DNA from: Flavobacteriales bacterium
GTDB taxonomy: Bacteria > Bacteroidota > Bacteroidia > Flavobacteriales > Flavobacteriaceae
Direction of reading: 5' to 3'
Length of the DNA stretch: 5,414 nt
Assembly (NCBI GenBank): GCA_027008965.1
Contig: JALVDN010000033.1
Coordinates: 1 to 5,414, forward strand
The notes beneath the pieces were generated by a model. The model saw only the letters and a program-made list of their open reading frames with translations. It searched no databases and was not told the DNA's origin. The translations under genes and the position numbers were made by a program. This document shows positions 1-5,414 of the stretch, piece after piece; within the stretch, counting starts at the first letter, position 1; every line of letters starts with the position of its first letter.

Positions 1-68
1 TTAATTTACAAAAAAATGACGATTTGGCTAAGATATTTTCAAAAACATCTGAATATCAATCATTTTCA
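1..68. other. AT-rich left-edge stretch without a supported gene
   Basis: Two plus-strand frames are open from the edge: one runs to TGA at 157-159 and the other to TAA at 90-92. Either could be the tail of a gene coming in from the left, but neither has a recognisable motif and both run into the GC-rich repeat element. I see no RNA gene or clear terminator here. Confidence 0.3.
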
Positions 69-223
69 GGGCGCCTTTTGGCGTGCTCCGTTTAAATCTT
101 GCTCGGCTCAGCCTGCGGATGTAAAGTTGGCCTGCGGGGTCTCACCACCTTCGTGTTGAGCCTCCTCGTCCAAACTTCCGCTCGGCTTCGCCTTTGCAAG
201 GATACCACTTCGCCCGCCGGCGC
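69..223 (+). repeat. GC-rich interspersed element, left copy (about 155 bp)
   Basis: This GC-rich block in an AT-rich setting begins GGGCGCC and ends GGCGC. It is homologous to the reverse complement of 368-523. Exact shared blocks, measured from the element start, are GGGCGCC at 0, GCTCGG at +32, TGCGGGGTCT at +64 (133-142), AGCCTCCTCG at +90 (159-168) and GGCGC ending at +154. The same blocks lie at 0, +32, +63, +89 and +154 in the other copy. It also has an internal CGCC-TTTT-GGCG hairpin at 72-83. Frames through it are short and lack protein motifs. The layout resembles intergenic repeats I associate with Bacteroidetes, but the family is not identified. Confidence 0.75.
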
Positions 224-367
224 TTGATGGGAATATAGAACATCGATTAACGATGTACGATTTTAGAATTTTGTACGTCCCTGAAATAGGTTGACCGGAA
301 AATTCAAAAATCAGCGTTCAAATGTTCAATGTTCATGATTCAAGCACAACTTGTTGTGCGAAAATAA
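224..367. other. 144-bp AT-rich spacer between the two inverted elements
   Basis: No gene is seen. It holds a perfect inverted repeat CATCG-ATTAA-CGATG (241-255), an adjoining GTAC...GTAC imperfect dyad (255-276), a string CCTGAAATAGGTTGACCGG (280-298) that resembles an insertion-sequence end, a TTCA motif recurring at 7-8 bp (303-342) and the dyad GCACAAC-TT-GTTGTGC (344-359). Together these look like accumulated mobile or repeat debris rather than a regulatory region of the adjacent operon, which is transcribed toward it. Confidence 0.5.
344..359. repeat. Short palindrome GCACAAC-TT-GTTGTGC
   Basis: Perfect 7-bp arms around TT; as RNA it would fold as a 6-bp stem with a 4-nt loop on either strand. 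It lies 8 bp from the end of the right repeat element. On the minus strand it is followed by TTGAATC, not a U tract, so it is a poor terminator candidate. It could be a protein-binding dyad or a repeat remnant. Confidence 0.5.
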
Positions 368-523
368 GCGCCAGGGATGGAAGCGATATGAGGCGAAGGG
401 CAAGGCGAATGTTTTTGTGCTTGCGAGGAGGCTTGGAGCGGAGGCGACAAGACCCCGCAGCAAGCCATACAAAAACCGGCTTGCCCGAGCCGAATTCAAG
501 CGGACAGCCCGCCCGGGCGCCCC
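368..523 (-). repeat. GC-rich interspersed element, right copy (about 156 bp), inverted relative to 69-223
   Basis: Read on the minus strand it starts GGGGCGCC (523 downward) and ends CCATCCCTGGCGC (380-368). It shares with the left copy the blocks GGGCGCC (522-516), GCTCGG (490-485), TGCGGGGTCT (459-450), AGCCTCCTCG (433-424) and GGCGC (372-368), at the same spacing to within 1 bp. It begins only 6 bp beyond the DAHPS/CM stop codon. The pieces GGGCTGTCCGCT and CCATCCCTGGCGC resemble a repeat type I recall from Bacteroidetes intergenic DNA; no database check was possible. An 88-codon plus-strand frame crosses it, but its Arg-rich composition is what GC-rich noncoding DNA gives. Confidence 0.75.
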
Positions 524-529
524 AAAAAA

Positions 530-1612
530 TTAACTTTTTTTGCCGTTTTTTTGCTGGAAAATGCTTTCTTCGTGCAAGGCATTCATGAAGGAACGCATAA
601 ATTCTTCACTGATTTGATGGCGCCGGGCATAGTCCATGGCCCGTGAGAATACTTCTTCCCAGCGCTTGGATTGTAATATGGCAATGTTCCTGCTTTTTTT
701 GAGCTTTCCTATTTGGCGGACTATTTGCATACGTTCTGCCAGTAGGTCGAAAATTTGCTCGTCAATAATATCAATATGACGTCGAAGTTCAAGCAGGTTC
801 AACCGGAAGGTTTCGTCTTCGGGTGTTTCTTTTCTGACGGTTAAATCGTGGATGATTTGATGTAATCGTTCGGGAGTGACTTGTTGTTTGGCATCGCTCC
901 AGGCTTCATCGGGACGGATGTGTGATTCTATCATCACGCCGTCATAGCGGAGGTCCAATGCGGTTTGAGCCACTTCAAAAATGCAATCTCTTCGTCCGCA
1001 AATATGCGATGGGTCAATAATCATGGGAATGTCGGGAAATCTTCGTTTGAAAGCCAGGGGGATTTGCCATTTGGGTTTGTTGCGGTAAGGACTTTTTTGA
1101 TAAACGGAAAATCCTCGGTGAATCACCCCAATATTTTTTATGCCGGCGCGCACCACCCGGTTGACGGCACCTATCCACAAATCCAAATCGGGATTGACGG
1201 GATTTTTGACCATTACGATGGTATTGGTTCCTTGTAAGGCGTCGGCGAGTTCTTGCACGGCAAAAGGATTGGCTGAGGTGCGTGCGCCTATCCACATCAT
1301 TTTGATGTTGTGTTTCAAGGCTTTTTCTACATGGGCGGGAGTGGCCACTTCAATAAAGGGTTCCAATCCGGTTTCTTTTTTTACGCGTTGTAGCCAAGGA
1401 AGAGCTTTTTCACCCACGCCTTCAAAGTTGCCGGGCATGGTGCGGGGTTTCCATACGCCTGCGCGAAAAACGGTAACGCGGCCACCGGTCAAAGCCCGGG
1501 CGGTATCCATCACTTGCTCTTCGGTTTCCGCACTGCAAGGTCCGGCAACGGTCAGGGGATGACCCAATTGCATGTCATCCAACCATTTCCTGTATTGCTT
1601 ATCGTTTTCCAT
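530..1612 (-). CDS. aroF: Bifunctional DAHP synthase (type I-beta) / chorismate mutase (AroQ class)
   Basis: The 360-residue fusion catalyses PEP + erythrose-4-phosphate to DAHP (about residues 1-255) and chorismate to prephenate (about 265-355). DAHP synthase: AGPCSAETEEQ (23-33), KPRTMPGNFEG (55-65), IGARTS (108-113), KNP (136-138), IHRGF (164-168), IDPSH (199-203) and IESH (228-231); the expected metal ligands are Cys26, His203, Glu229 and Asp240. Chorismate mutase: LRRHIDIIDEQ and LAER give Arg277, Arg294, Lys305, Arg317 and Gln354, aligned by spacing with E. coli CM Arg11, Arg28, Lys39, Arg51 and Gln88. At the Asp48 and Glu52 positions the protein has Gln314 and Trp318, in the ILQ..RW pattern I associate with Bacteroidetes fusions. 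No separate ACT domain is present; in this family prephenate binding at the CM domain is known to inhibit the DAHPS domain (Prevotella nigrescens enzyme). Symbol use varies (aroF/aroG/aroA). It is last in the operon and overlaps tyrA by 14 bp. Confidence 0.95.
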   Translation of the reverse strand: MENDKQYRKWLDDMQLGHPLTVAGPCSAETEEQVMDTARALTGGRVTVFRAGVWKPRTMPGNFEGVGEKALPWLQRVKKETGLEPFIEVATPAHVEKALKHNIKMMWIGARTSANPFAVQELADALQGTNTIVMVKNPVNPDLDLWIGAVNRVVRAGIKNIGVIHRGFSVYQKSPYRNKPKWQIPLAFKRRFPDIPMIIDPSHICGRRDCIFEVAQTALDLRYDGVMIESHIRPDEAWSDAKQQVTPERLHQIIHDLTVRKETPEDETFRLNLLELRRHIDIIDEQIFDLLAERMQIVRQIGKLKKSRNIAILQSKRWEEVFSRAMDYARRHQISEEFMRSFMNALHEESIFQQKNGKKS

Positions 1613-2465
1613 GTTGTTTTTCTATATTGTCTATCAGAGTTCCCAGCTTATTGATTTCTTTCAATAATTTTTTCATTTTATGATGTTCGGCATTTTCAAG
1701 CAATGTAATAAATTCTTCCAAATTGTTTTGATAGCGGCGTAAAACTTGAATTAACTCTTTTTTGTTTTCCAAGAAAATGGGGGTCCATGTATCGGGTGAA
1801 CTTTTGGCCAAACGTACGGTGGAGCCGAATCCGCTTCCGGCCATCAAAAAAATATTTTTTTCGTCTTTTTCCACATCGGCCACGGTTTTGCCCAGCATAA
1901 ATGCGCTGACGTGTGAGAGGTGGGATACATGTGCAATGTGACGGTCATGTTCCCGGGCATCCAGGAAATGTGTTTCCATACCGAGTTGCCGGTGTAAATC
2001 CACTACCTTGTCAAGTAGATCTTTTTTTGATTCTTCCGGATTGCAAATGATGTTGATTTTGTTTTTGAACAAATCTTTCCGGGCGGCTAAAGGCCCCGAG
2101 TATTCAGTTCCCGCAATGGGATGTGAGGCGATAAATTGGTCTCTTTGGGGATGATTTGCCACAGACCGGATGATGTTATATTTAATGGAGCCCGTGTCAA
2201 AAATCCAAGCATCCGGATTTATTTTTTTTAAATAGTGAGGCAAAATTTTTTTGATGATATGAACGGGAACGGCCAGAATAAGCCCGTCCATATCTTTGAT
2301 ATGACGTTCTTCTAACACTTTATCAATAAGTCCTCTTTCCAGTGCAATTTTAAGATTTTCAGGCGATGCATCACTTCCCCAAATTTCATATTGCCCGGTT
2401 TCTTTCAAGGCCAAACCGAAGGATCCGCCAATCAATCCCAAACCTATAATACCTATTTTTTCCAT
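1599..2465 (-). CDS. tyrA: Prephenate dehydrogenase
   Basis: Oxidatively decarboxylates prephenate to 4-hydroxyphenylpyruvate for tyrosine synthesis in the cytoplasm. It has 288 residues, the size of a single-domain TyrA without chorismate mutase or ACT domain. The N-terminal Rossmann fold begins at once with GLGLIGG (8-14). Asp32 at the end of the second strand favours NAD+ over NADP+ (inference). Catalytic-type residues are His115 in SHPIAGTEYSG (114-124), aligned with the His of E. coli LHPMFG, and Arg218 in STVRLAKSSPDTW (215-227), the prephenate-carboxylate Arg position, followed by Asn234. The all-alpha C-terminal half carries the REHD and SHLSH blocks (171-174, 181-185). A charged helical tail (about 245-288) ends in KQHGKR. 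It starts with ATG inside the end of the aminotransferase gene and its last 14 bp overlap the next gene. With no ACT domain, any feedback would have to act on the active site or through another enzyme of the operon. Confidence 0.95.
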   Translation of the reverse strand: MEKIGIIGLGLIGGSFGLALKETGQYEIWGSDASPENLKIALERGLIDKVLEERHIKDMDGLILAVPVHIIKKILPHYLKKINPDAWIFDTGSIKYNIIRSVANHPQRDQFIASHPIAGTEYSGPLAARKDLFKNKINIICNPEESKKDLLDKVVDLHRQLGMETHFLDAREHDRHIAHVSHLSHVSAFMLGKTVADVEKDEKNIFLMAGSGFGSTVRLAKSSPDTWTPIFLENKKELIQVLRRYQNNLEEFITLLENAEHHKMKKLLKEINKLGTLIDNIEKQHGKR

Positions 2466-3604
2466 GTTTGTAATCTTTGGATGGCTTCATCGTATTGCGC
2501 CTCGGAAACGGTGAGGGAAATTCGTACATATTGATTCCATTTTTCTCCGAAAATGGTTCCTGGCGAAATAAAAATACGGTGTTTATAAAATAATTCATCC
2601 GTAAAGTCCTGAGCGTTCATGCCTTCGGGTAATTTCACCCAACAAAACATACCGCCTGTGTTTTCTTCACACGTTCCACCAAATTTTTTTGCAAATTCTT
2701 TGGCTTTCTTTCTTCTTTTTGAATAAATTTCATTGAGGTGATTCATCCATTCGTCAGATAGTTGTAAAGCTTTTACTGCGGCCTTTTGAATGGCGTAAAA
2801 CATTCCGCTTTCCACGTTGTTTTGCACTTTGGCTATTTGAGAAATGATATCTTCATGTCCGGCTACCCAACCGATACGCCATCCGGCCATGTTGAAATTT
2901 TTACTGAAGGATTGGAATTCCACAACGGGAACATCTTCTGCATATTTTAAAACACTTGCAGGTTGAGTTGTGATAAGCGAATAAGGATTATCAAAGGCCA
3001 AAATCATACGGTTTTGGCGGACAAATGCCACCGCCTTTTTTAAATCGTTTTCGGTGGCTATAACACCGGTGGGCATGTTCACATAGTTGAGCCAGAGGAT
3101 TTTGGTTTTTTCATCGAGTTGAGATTCTACTGTGTTCCAATCAGGTTGCCAATGATTATATTCATCCAGCTCAAAAGTTTGGGGAATGGCACCGACCAAG
3201 TAGGCGGCTCCTTTATAAGCCATATATCCGGGTTCGGGAATCAATACTTTATCGCCGGGGTTGAGAAAAGCCAAATGTAGATAAAGAATACCCGATTTGC
3301 TTCCCATCAAAGGAAGGATATTTTTCTCAGGGTCAATTTTTGTTCCGAATTTTTTCAGATAAAAATCCGCAATAGTCTCTTTGAGTTCCGGGAGTCCTCC
3401 ATAGGATTGGTATGCATGCGCATTCGGGTCGTTCAAAGCTCTTTTGAGTTCATCAATGACTTCGTCAGGTGGAGAAAGATCCGGATTTCCAATGGCCAAG
3501 GAAATAAATTTTTCCCCGCCTTCGGCTTCCAATTTTCTAATCTCTTCACGTTTGACGGCAAAATAATAATTCCCCAGATTTTCCAAGCGTTTTGACGGTT
3601 TCAC
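2453..3604 (-). CDS. Class I/II PLP-dependent aminotransferase, probable aromatic amino acid aminotransferase
   Basis: A 383-residue fold-type I aminotransferase. Visible landmarks are SLAIGNPDLSPP (35-46), YQSYGG (65-70), VNMPTG (175-180, the NPTG motif with Pro changed to Met before it and Asn176 kept), FDNPYS (204-209; Asp205 for the pyridine nitrogen and Tyr208), SFSKNFNMAGWRIG (232-245; Lys235 as the Schiff-base lysine and Arg243 as the phosphate-binding Arg) and Arg361 in YVRISL for the substrate carboxylate. The family also includes LL-diaminopimelate and aspartate aminotransferases, so substrate is inferred from context: between prephenate dehydratase and prephenate dehydrogenase, it most likely transaminates phenylpyruvate and 4-hydroxyphenylpyruvate to Phe and Tyr. 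The start is GTG at 3604-3602. An in-frame TAA at 3619-3617 excludes a longer protein, and the N-terminus matches relatives (RL..YYF..K..EI). It overlaps pheA by 4 bp and tyrA by 13 bp. Confidence 0.9.
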   Translation of the reverse strand: MKPSKRLENLGNYYFAVKREEIRKLEAEGGEKFISLAIGNPDLSPPDEVIDELKRALNDPNAHAYQSYGGLPELKETIADFYLKKFGTKIDPEKNILPLMGSKSGILYLHLAFLNPGDKVLIPEPGYMAYKGAAYLVGAIPQTFELDEYNHWQPDWNTVESQLDEKTKILWLNYVNMPTGVIATENDLKKAVAFVRQNRMILAFDNPYSLITTQPASVLKYAEDVPVVEFQSFSKNFNMAGWRIGWVAGHEDIISQIAKVQNNVESGMFYAIQKAAVKALQLSDEWMNHLNEIYSKRRKKAKEFAKKFGGTCEENTGGMFCWVKLPEGMNAQDFTDELFYKHRIFISPGTIFGEKWNQYVRISLTVSEAQYDEAIQRLQTWKK

Positions 3605-4422
3605 GGTAAACGGTTTTTATAAATACCCAGAATTTTAAATCTTTTTATTTCTTTCAAAAGTTCCGAAATCATTTTTTGCGGTTTGAAACCCTCCGGATAT
3701 ACGGCGTCGATAAAAAAAGCATATTCCCAAGGACGTCCGAAAATAGGGACGGATTGTATTTTGGTGAGATTCCATTTATACTTTGAAAAAATTTTTAATA
3801 CCTTGGCCAGGCTACCGGGTTTATGGGGCAGAAAAATTTTCATGGATATTTTGTTGGACCCTTTTTTAAAGCTGTAGATATCTGTTGTGAGAACAACAAA
3901 TCGTGTGGTATTGGTATGATGGTCTTGAATGTCTGATGCCAGGATTTGAAGCCCGTATATACGCGCGGCTTTTTCGGGTGCGATGGCGGCAACATGTTTA
4001 AGATTTTGTTCGCCAATATCCCTGGCGGCCACCGCCGTATCTTCATATTCAATACGTTTCATTCCGGGATATTGCTTCAAAAAATCCCTGCATTGCAACA
4101 AAGCCATGGGGTGGGAACGCACTTCTTTGATATCTTCTATTTTTTGACCCGGAAGCGCCATTAAATGATGTCTGACAGGTATGTAAAGTTCCTCTATAAT
4201 AAACAAATCATATTGATCGATAAGCATGTGATTGGGAAGTAAGGCTCCGGCCAAGGTGTTTTCAACGGCCATGACACCAAAATCTACCTCTCCTTGTGAA
4301 AGTTTTTCGGCCACTTCTTCAAAAAACACACAAGGAACAATTTGAACTTTCTCATCAAAAAACTGCTCGGTGACCAAGTCATGAAAGGATCCGCGTATTC
4401 CTTGAATGGCTACTTTCTTCAT
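3601..4422 (-). CDS. pheA: Prephenate dehydratase with C-terminal ACT domain
   Basis: This cytoplasmic enzyme converts prephenate to phenylpyruvate, the committed step to phenylalanine. It has 273 residues, a normal length for a monofunctional PDT. The catalytic domain covers about residues 1-180: GIRGSFHD (8-15), AVENTLAGA (52-60), a SHPMALLQC block (103-111), DTAVAA (128-133) and the hallmark NTTRF (171-175), whose Thr-Arg-Phe is essential in the family. An ACT regulatory domain follows (about 192-270), with KPGSLAKVL in place of the GALV motif and IQSVP (222-226) in place of the ESRP motif that binds Phe in many homologs. There is no chorismate mutase domain here; that activity is fused to the DAHP synthase at the end of the operon. 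The ATG start follows an A-rich leader without a Shine-Dalgarno, as usual in the phylum. The TGA stop overlaps the next gene's GTG (GTGA). Feedback by Phe is likely but not shown by sequence alone. Confidence 0.95.
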   Translation of the reverse strand: MKKVAIQGIRGSFHDLVTEQFFDEKVQIVPCVFFEEVAEKLSQGEVDFGVMAVENTLAGALLPNHMLIDQYDLFIIEELYIPVRHHLMALPGQKIEDIKEVRSHPMALLQCRDFLKQYPGMKRIEYEDTAVAARDIGEQNLKHVAAIAPEKAARIYGLQILASDIQDHHTNTTRFVVLTTDIYSFKKGSNKISMKIFLPHKPGSLAKVLKIFSKYKWNLTKIQSVPIFGRPWEYAFFIDAVYPEGFKPQKMISELLKEIKRFKILGIYKNRLP

Positions 4423-4441
4423 TTTGATGTAAATAAAAAAT

Positions 4442-4449
4442 CAAAAGTA
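4442..4449 (-). promoter_or_regulatory. Candidate Bacteroidetes -7 element (TAnnTTTG) upstream of pheA
   Basis: On the minus strand the 44-bp gap between the GlmU-like gene and pheA contains TACTTTTG, an exact match to the Bacteroidetes sigma-ABfr -7 consensus TAnnTTTG. It lies 19 bp upstream of the pheA ATG, which would give a very short leader. No TTTG/TTG -33 element is visible about 19-21 bp further upstream (around 4469-4474), so it may be weak or a chance match in AT-rich DNA. If real, the aromatic operon starts here rather than being read only from the upstream gene. Confidence 0.35.
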
Positions 4450-4466
4450 TAAAAAAATAGAATGTA

Positions 4467-5414
4467 TCACTCTTGTTTGGATCTATTGTATACTTCCCAC
4501 ATAATTTGCTCCAGTTCGGGGTTAAAATTTTGTTTACGTCTTCTGTAAACCGTTTTTGCCGTTTCAAGTGCTTTCTCCAAATCATAATTATGATTGAAAT
4601 GATTGCCCCCCCAATTGAAAGAAGGAATAAATTTAGGCGGAAAATCACGTGTAAAAATATTGGCATGGACACCTATAACCGTGCCTGTGTTAACGGAAGT
4701 ATTGATGGCTGTTTTGGAATGGTCGCCCATAATCATACCCAAAAACATCAATCCCGTGTCTTCAAAATCTTTCCTTGCAAAATTCCACATTTTGACGGAT
4801 GAATAATTGTTTTTCAAATTGGAATTGGAGGTGCCGGCCCCCAGGTTACACCATTCACCGATGACCGAATCGCCCAAATAACCGTCGTGACCTTTATTGG
4901 AATAGCCTAAAAACAGACTGTTTTTTATCTCGCCACCCACTTTGGTTTCCGGGCCAATGGTGGTTCCGTTATAAATTCTGGTTCCGGCTTTCACCACACT
5001 GTTTGACATAATGGCCGCCGGACCTTTGATGAAACTAAAAGGAAGAATATTCACTCCATGATCAATATAAACCGGTCCATCGGTTAAATCAAAAAATACT
5101 TCGGGATAATTTTTTTCTTCTGAAAGATAAAGAAAATGTGCGCCTGTGGATTTATAATTTTTTTTATCCGTAGGCGTAAGATTCAACAAGGCAATGTCTT
5201 TTTCAATTTGCAGGGCATTATTCAAAACAAGTTGATAATGACGGGTAAGTTTTTCAACCTTACCCGGATATATTTTTGTTTGGGTGGGAATAATCTTTTC
5301 CAACTCATTCAATTTTATTTGACCGTTATTATTCTGCGTTTTAAAAGCGATTATTTCTCCTTCGGCGTCAACCAAAGTTTCTCCGTGTTGCAAATTGTTT
5401 TTTATAAATTCGGT
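4467..5414 (-). CDS. GlmU-like sugar nucleotidyltransferase/acyltransferase (left-handed beta-helix), partial, N-terminus outside the window
   Basis: The frame is open to the window edge. The apparent first codon at 5393-5391 is TTG (Leu) with open codons upstream of it, so this is a 5'-truncated gene of which 315 residues are visible. The C-terminal two thirds are a hexapeptide-repeat beta-helix (I/V/L every sixth residue, e.g. VVKAGTRIYNGTTIGPETKV). A block GYSNKGHDGYLGDS followed by GEWCNLGAGTSN corresponds to the GlmU acetyltransferase signature KAGHLTYLGD...NIGAGT. The His codon at 4889-4887 aligns with the catalytic His of GlmU. From memory, family members in Bacteroidetes are near 390 residues and carry an N-terminal nucleotidyltransferase-like domain (NTP_transf_4), only the end of which could be visible here. 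The role is probably cytoplasmic sugar-nucleotide synthesis for cell envelope glycans, but the true substrate is unknown. It is 44 bp upstream of pheA on the same strand. Family assignment is firm; reaction specificity is not. Confidence 0.85.
   Translation of the reverse strand, partial: TEFIKNNLQHGETLVDAEGEIIAFKTQNNNGQIKLNELEKIIPTQTKIYPGKVEKLTRHYQLVLNNALQIEKDIALLNLTPTDKKNYKSTGAHFLYLSEEKNYPEVFFDLTDGPVYIDHGVNILPFSFIKGPAAIMSNSVVKAGTRIYNGTTIGPETKVGGEIKNSLFLGYSNKGHDGYLGDSVIGEWCNLGAGTSNSNLKNNYSSVKMWNFARKDFEDTGLMFLGMIMGDHSKTAINTSVNTGTVIGVHANIFTRDFPPKFIPSFNWGGNHFNHNYDLEKALETAKTVYRRRKQNFNPELEQIMWEVYNRSKQE

Larger units (their letters stand above)
530..4422 (-). other. Phe/Tyr biosynthesis operon (pheA - aminotransferase - tyrA - DAHPS/CM)
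   Basis: Four same-strand genes overlap by 4, 13 and 14 bp with no room for internal promoters between them, so they are almost certainly cotranscribed and translationally coupled. They contain the entry enzyme of the shikimate pathway plus all reactions from chorismate to Phe and Tyr; the middle shikimate genes (aroB, aroD/Q, aroE, aroK, aroA/EPSP, aroC) are not here. No leader peptide rich in Phe/Tyr codons, T-box or attenuator is visible in the 44-bp gap upstream. No Rho-independent terminator directly follows the last stop codon. Confidence 0.85.

Noticed and set aside
72..83. CGCC-TTTT-GGCG hairpin as a Rho-independent terminator of the operon
   Set aside because: Stem is only 4-5 bp and no U tract follows on the minus strand (CCCTGAAAATG follows).
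1..159. Plus-strand frames open from the left edge as the 3' end of a convergent gene
   Set aside because: No motif, short, and they end inside the repeat element; cannot be told from chance.
69..523. CRISPR array or attC/integron site
   Set aside because: There are only two diverged, inverted copies of about 155 bp, with no regular short repeats, spacers, cas genes or integrase.
351..533. 60-codon plus-strand frame in the same region
   Set aside because: Its apparent first codon is TTG in noncoding repeat DNA, with no domain or conserved feature.
322..588. 88-codon plus-strand frame across the right repeat element and into the DAHPS/CM 3' end
   Set aside because: Arg/Cys/Pro-rich composition follows from the GC-rich repeat, it has no motif, and it overlaps the real gene on the other strand.
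1140..1562. 140-codon plus-strand frame antisense to DAHPS
   Set aside because: Shadow of a strongly conserved coding region on the minus strand; no family resemblance.
4379..4672. 97-codon minus-strand frame with a hydrophobic N-terminus over the GlmU-like gene end
   Set aside because: Overlaps two well supported genes in another frame; hydrophobicity arises from AT-rich codons read out of frame.
5391..5393. TTG at 5393-5391 as the true start of the GlmU-like gene
   Set aside because: The frame stays open to the window edge (Thr-Glu-Phe-Ile-Lys-Asn-Asn precede it) and the family needs an N-terminal domain, so the gene is truncated by the window.

Overview
The window looks like chromosomal DNA from a Bacteroidota (Bacteroidetes) genome. 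The evidence is a DAHP synthase with a C-terminal chorismate mutase, a GlmU-like protein of the type common in Bacteroidetes, a prephenate dehydratase with the GSFH and QSVP variants seen in that phylum, A-rich start regions without Shine-Dalgarno sequences, and a TAnnTTTG-type promoter match. Genus cannot be told from the sequence.

Layout: all five genes are on the minus strand, so transcription runs from the right edge to the left. Positions 5414-4467 hold the 3' part of a GlmU-like left-handed beta-helix sugar nucleotidyl/acyltransferase whose N-terminus lies outside the window. After a 44-bp gap come four overlapping genes: prephenate dehydratase (4422-3601), a class I/II PLP aminotransferase (3604-2453), prephenate dehydrogenase (2465-1599), and a bifunctional DAHP synthase/chorismate mutase (1612-530). 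The overlaps are 4, 13 and 14 bp, which suggests one mRNA with translational coupling. Together they encode the first step of the shikimate pathway and every step from chorismate to phenylalanine and tyrosine: PEP + erythrose-4-P to DAHP; chorismate to prephenate; prephenate to phenylpyruvate or 4-hydroxyphenylpyruvate; and final transamination.

Positions 1-529 hold no convincing gene. This stretch contains two related GC-rich elements of about 155 bp (69-223 and 368-523) in opposite orientation, flanking a 144-bp AT-rich spacer with small palindromes, a 7-bp-periodic TTCA run and a string that resembles an insertion-sequence end. The right element begins 6 bp past the stop codon of the DAHP synthase gene. 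This inverted pair is the least explained part of the window. The aromatic operon itself is a known arrangement for the phylum.
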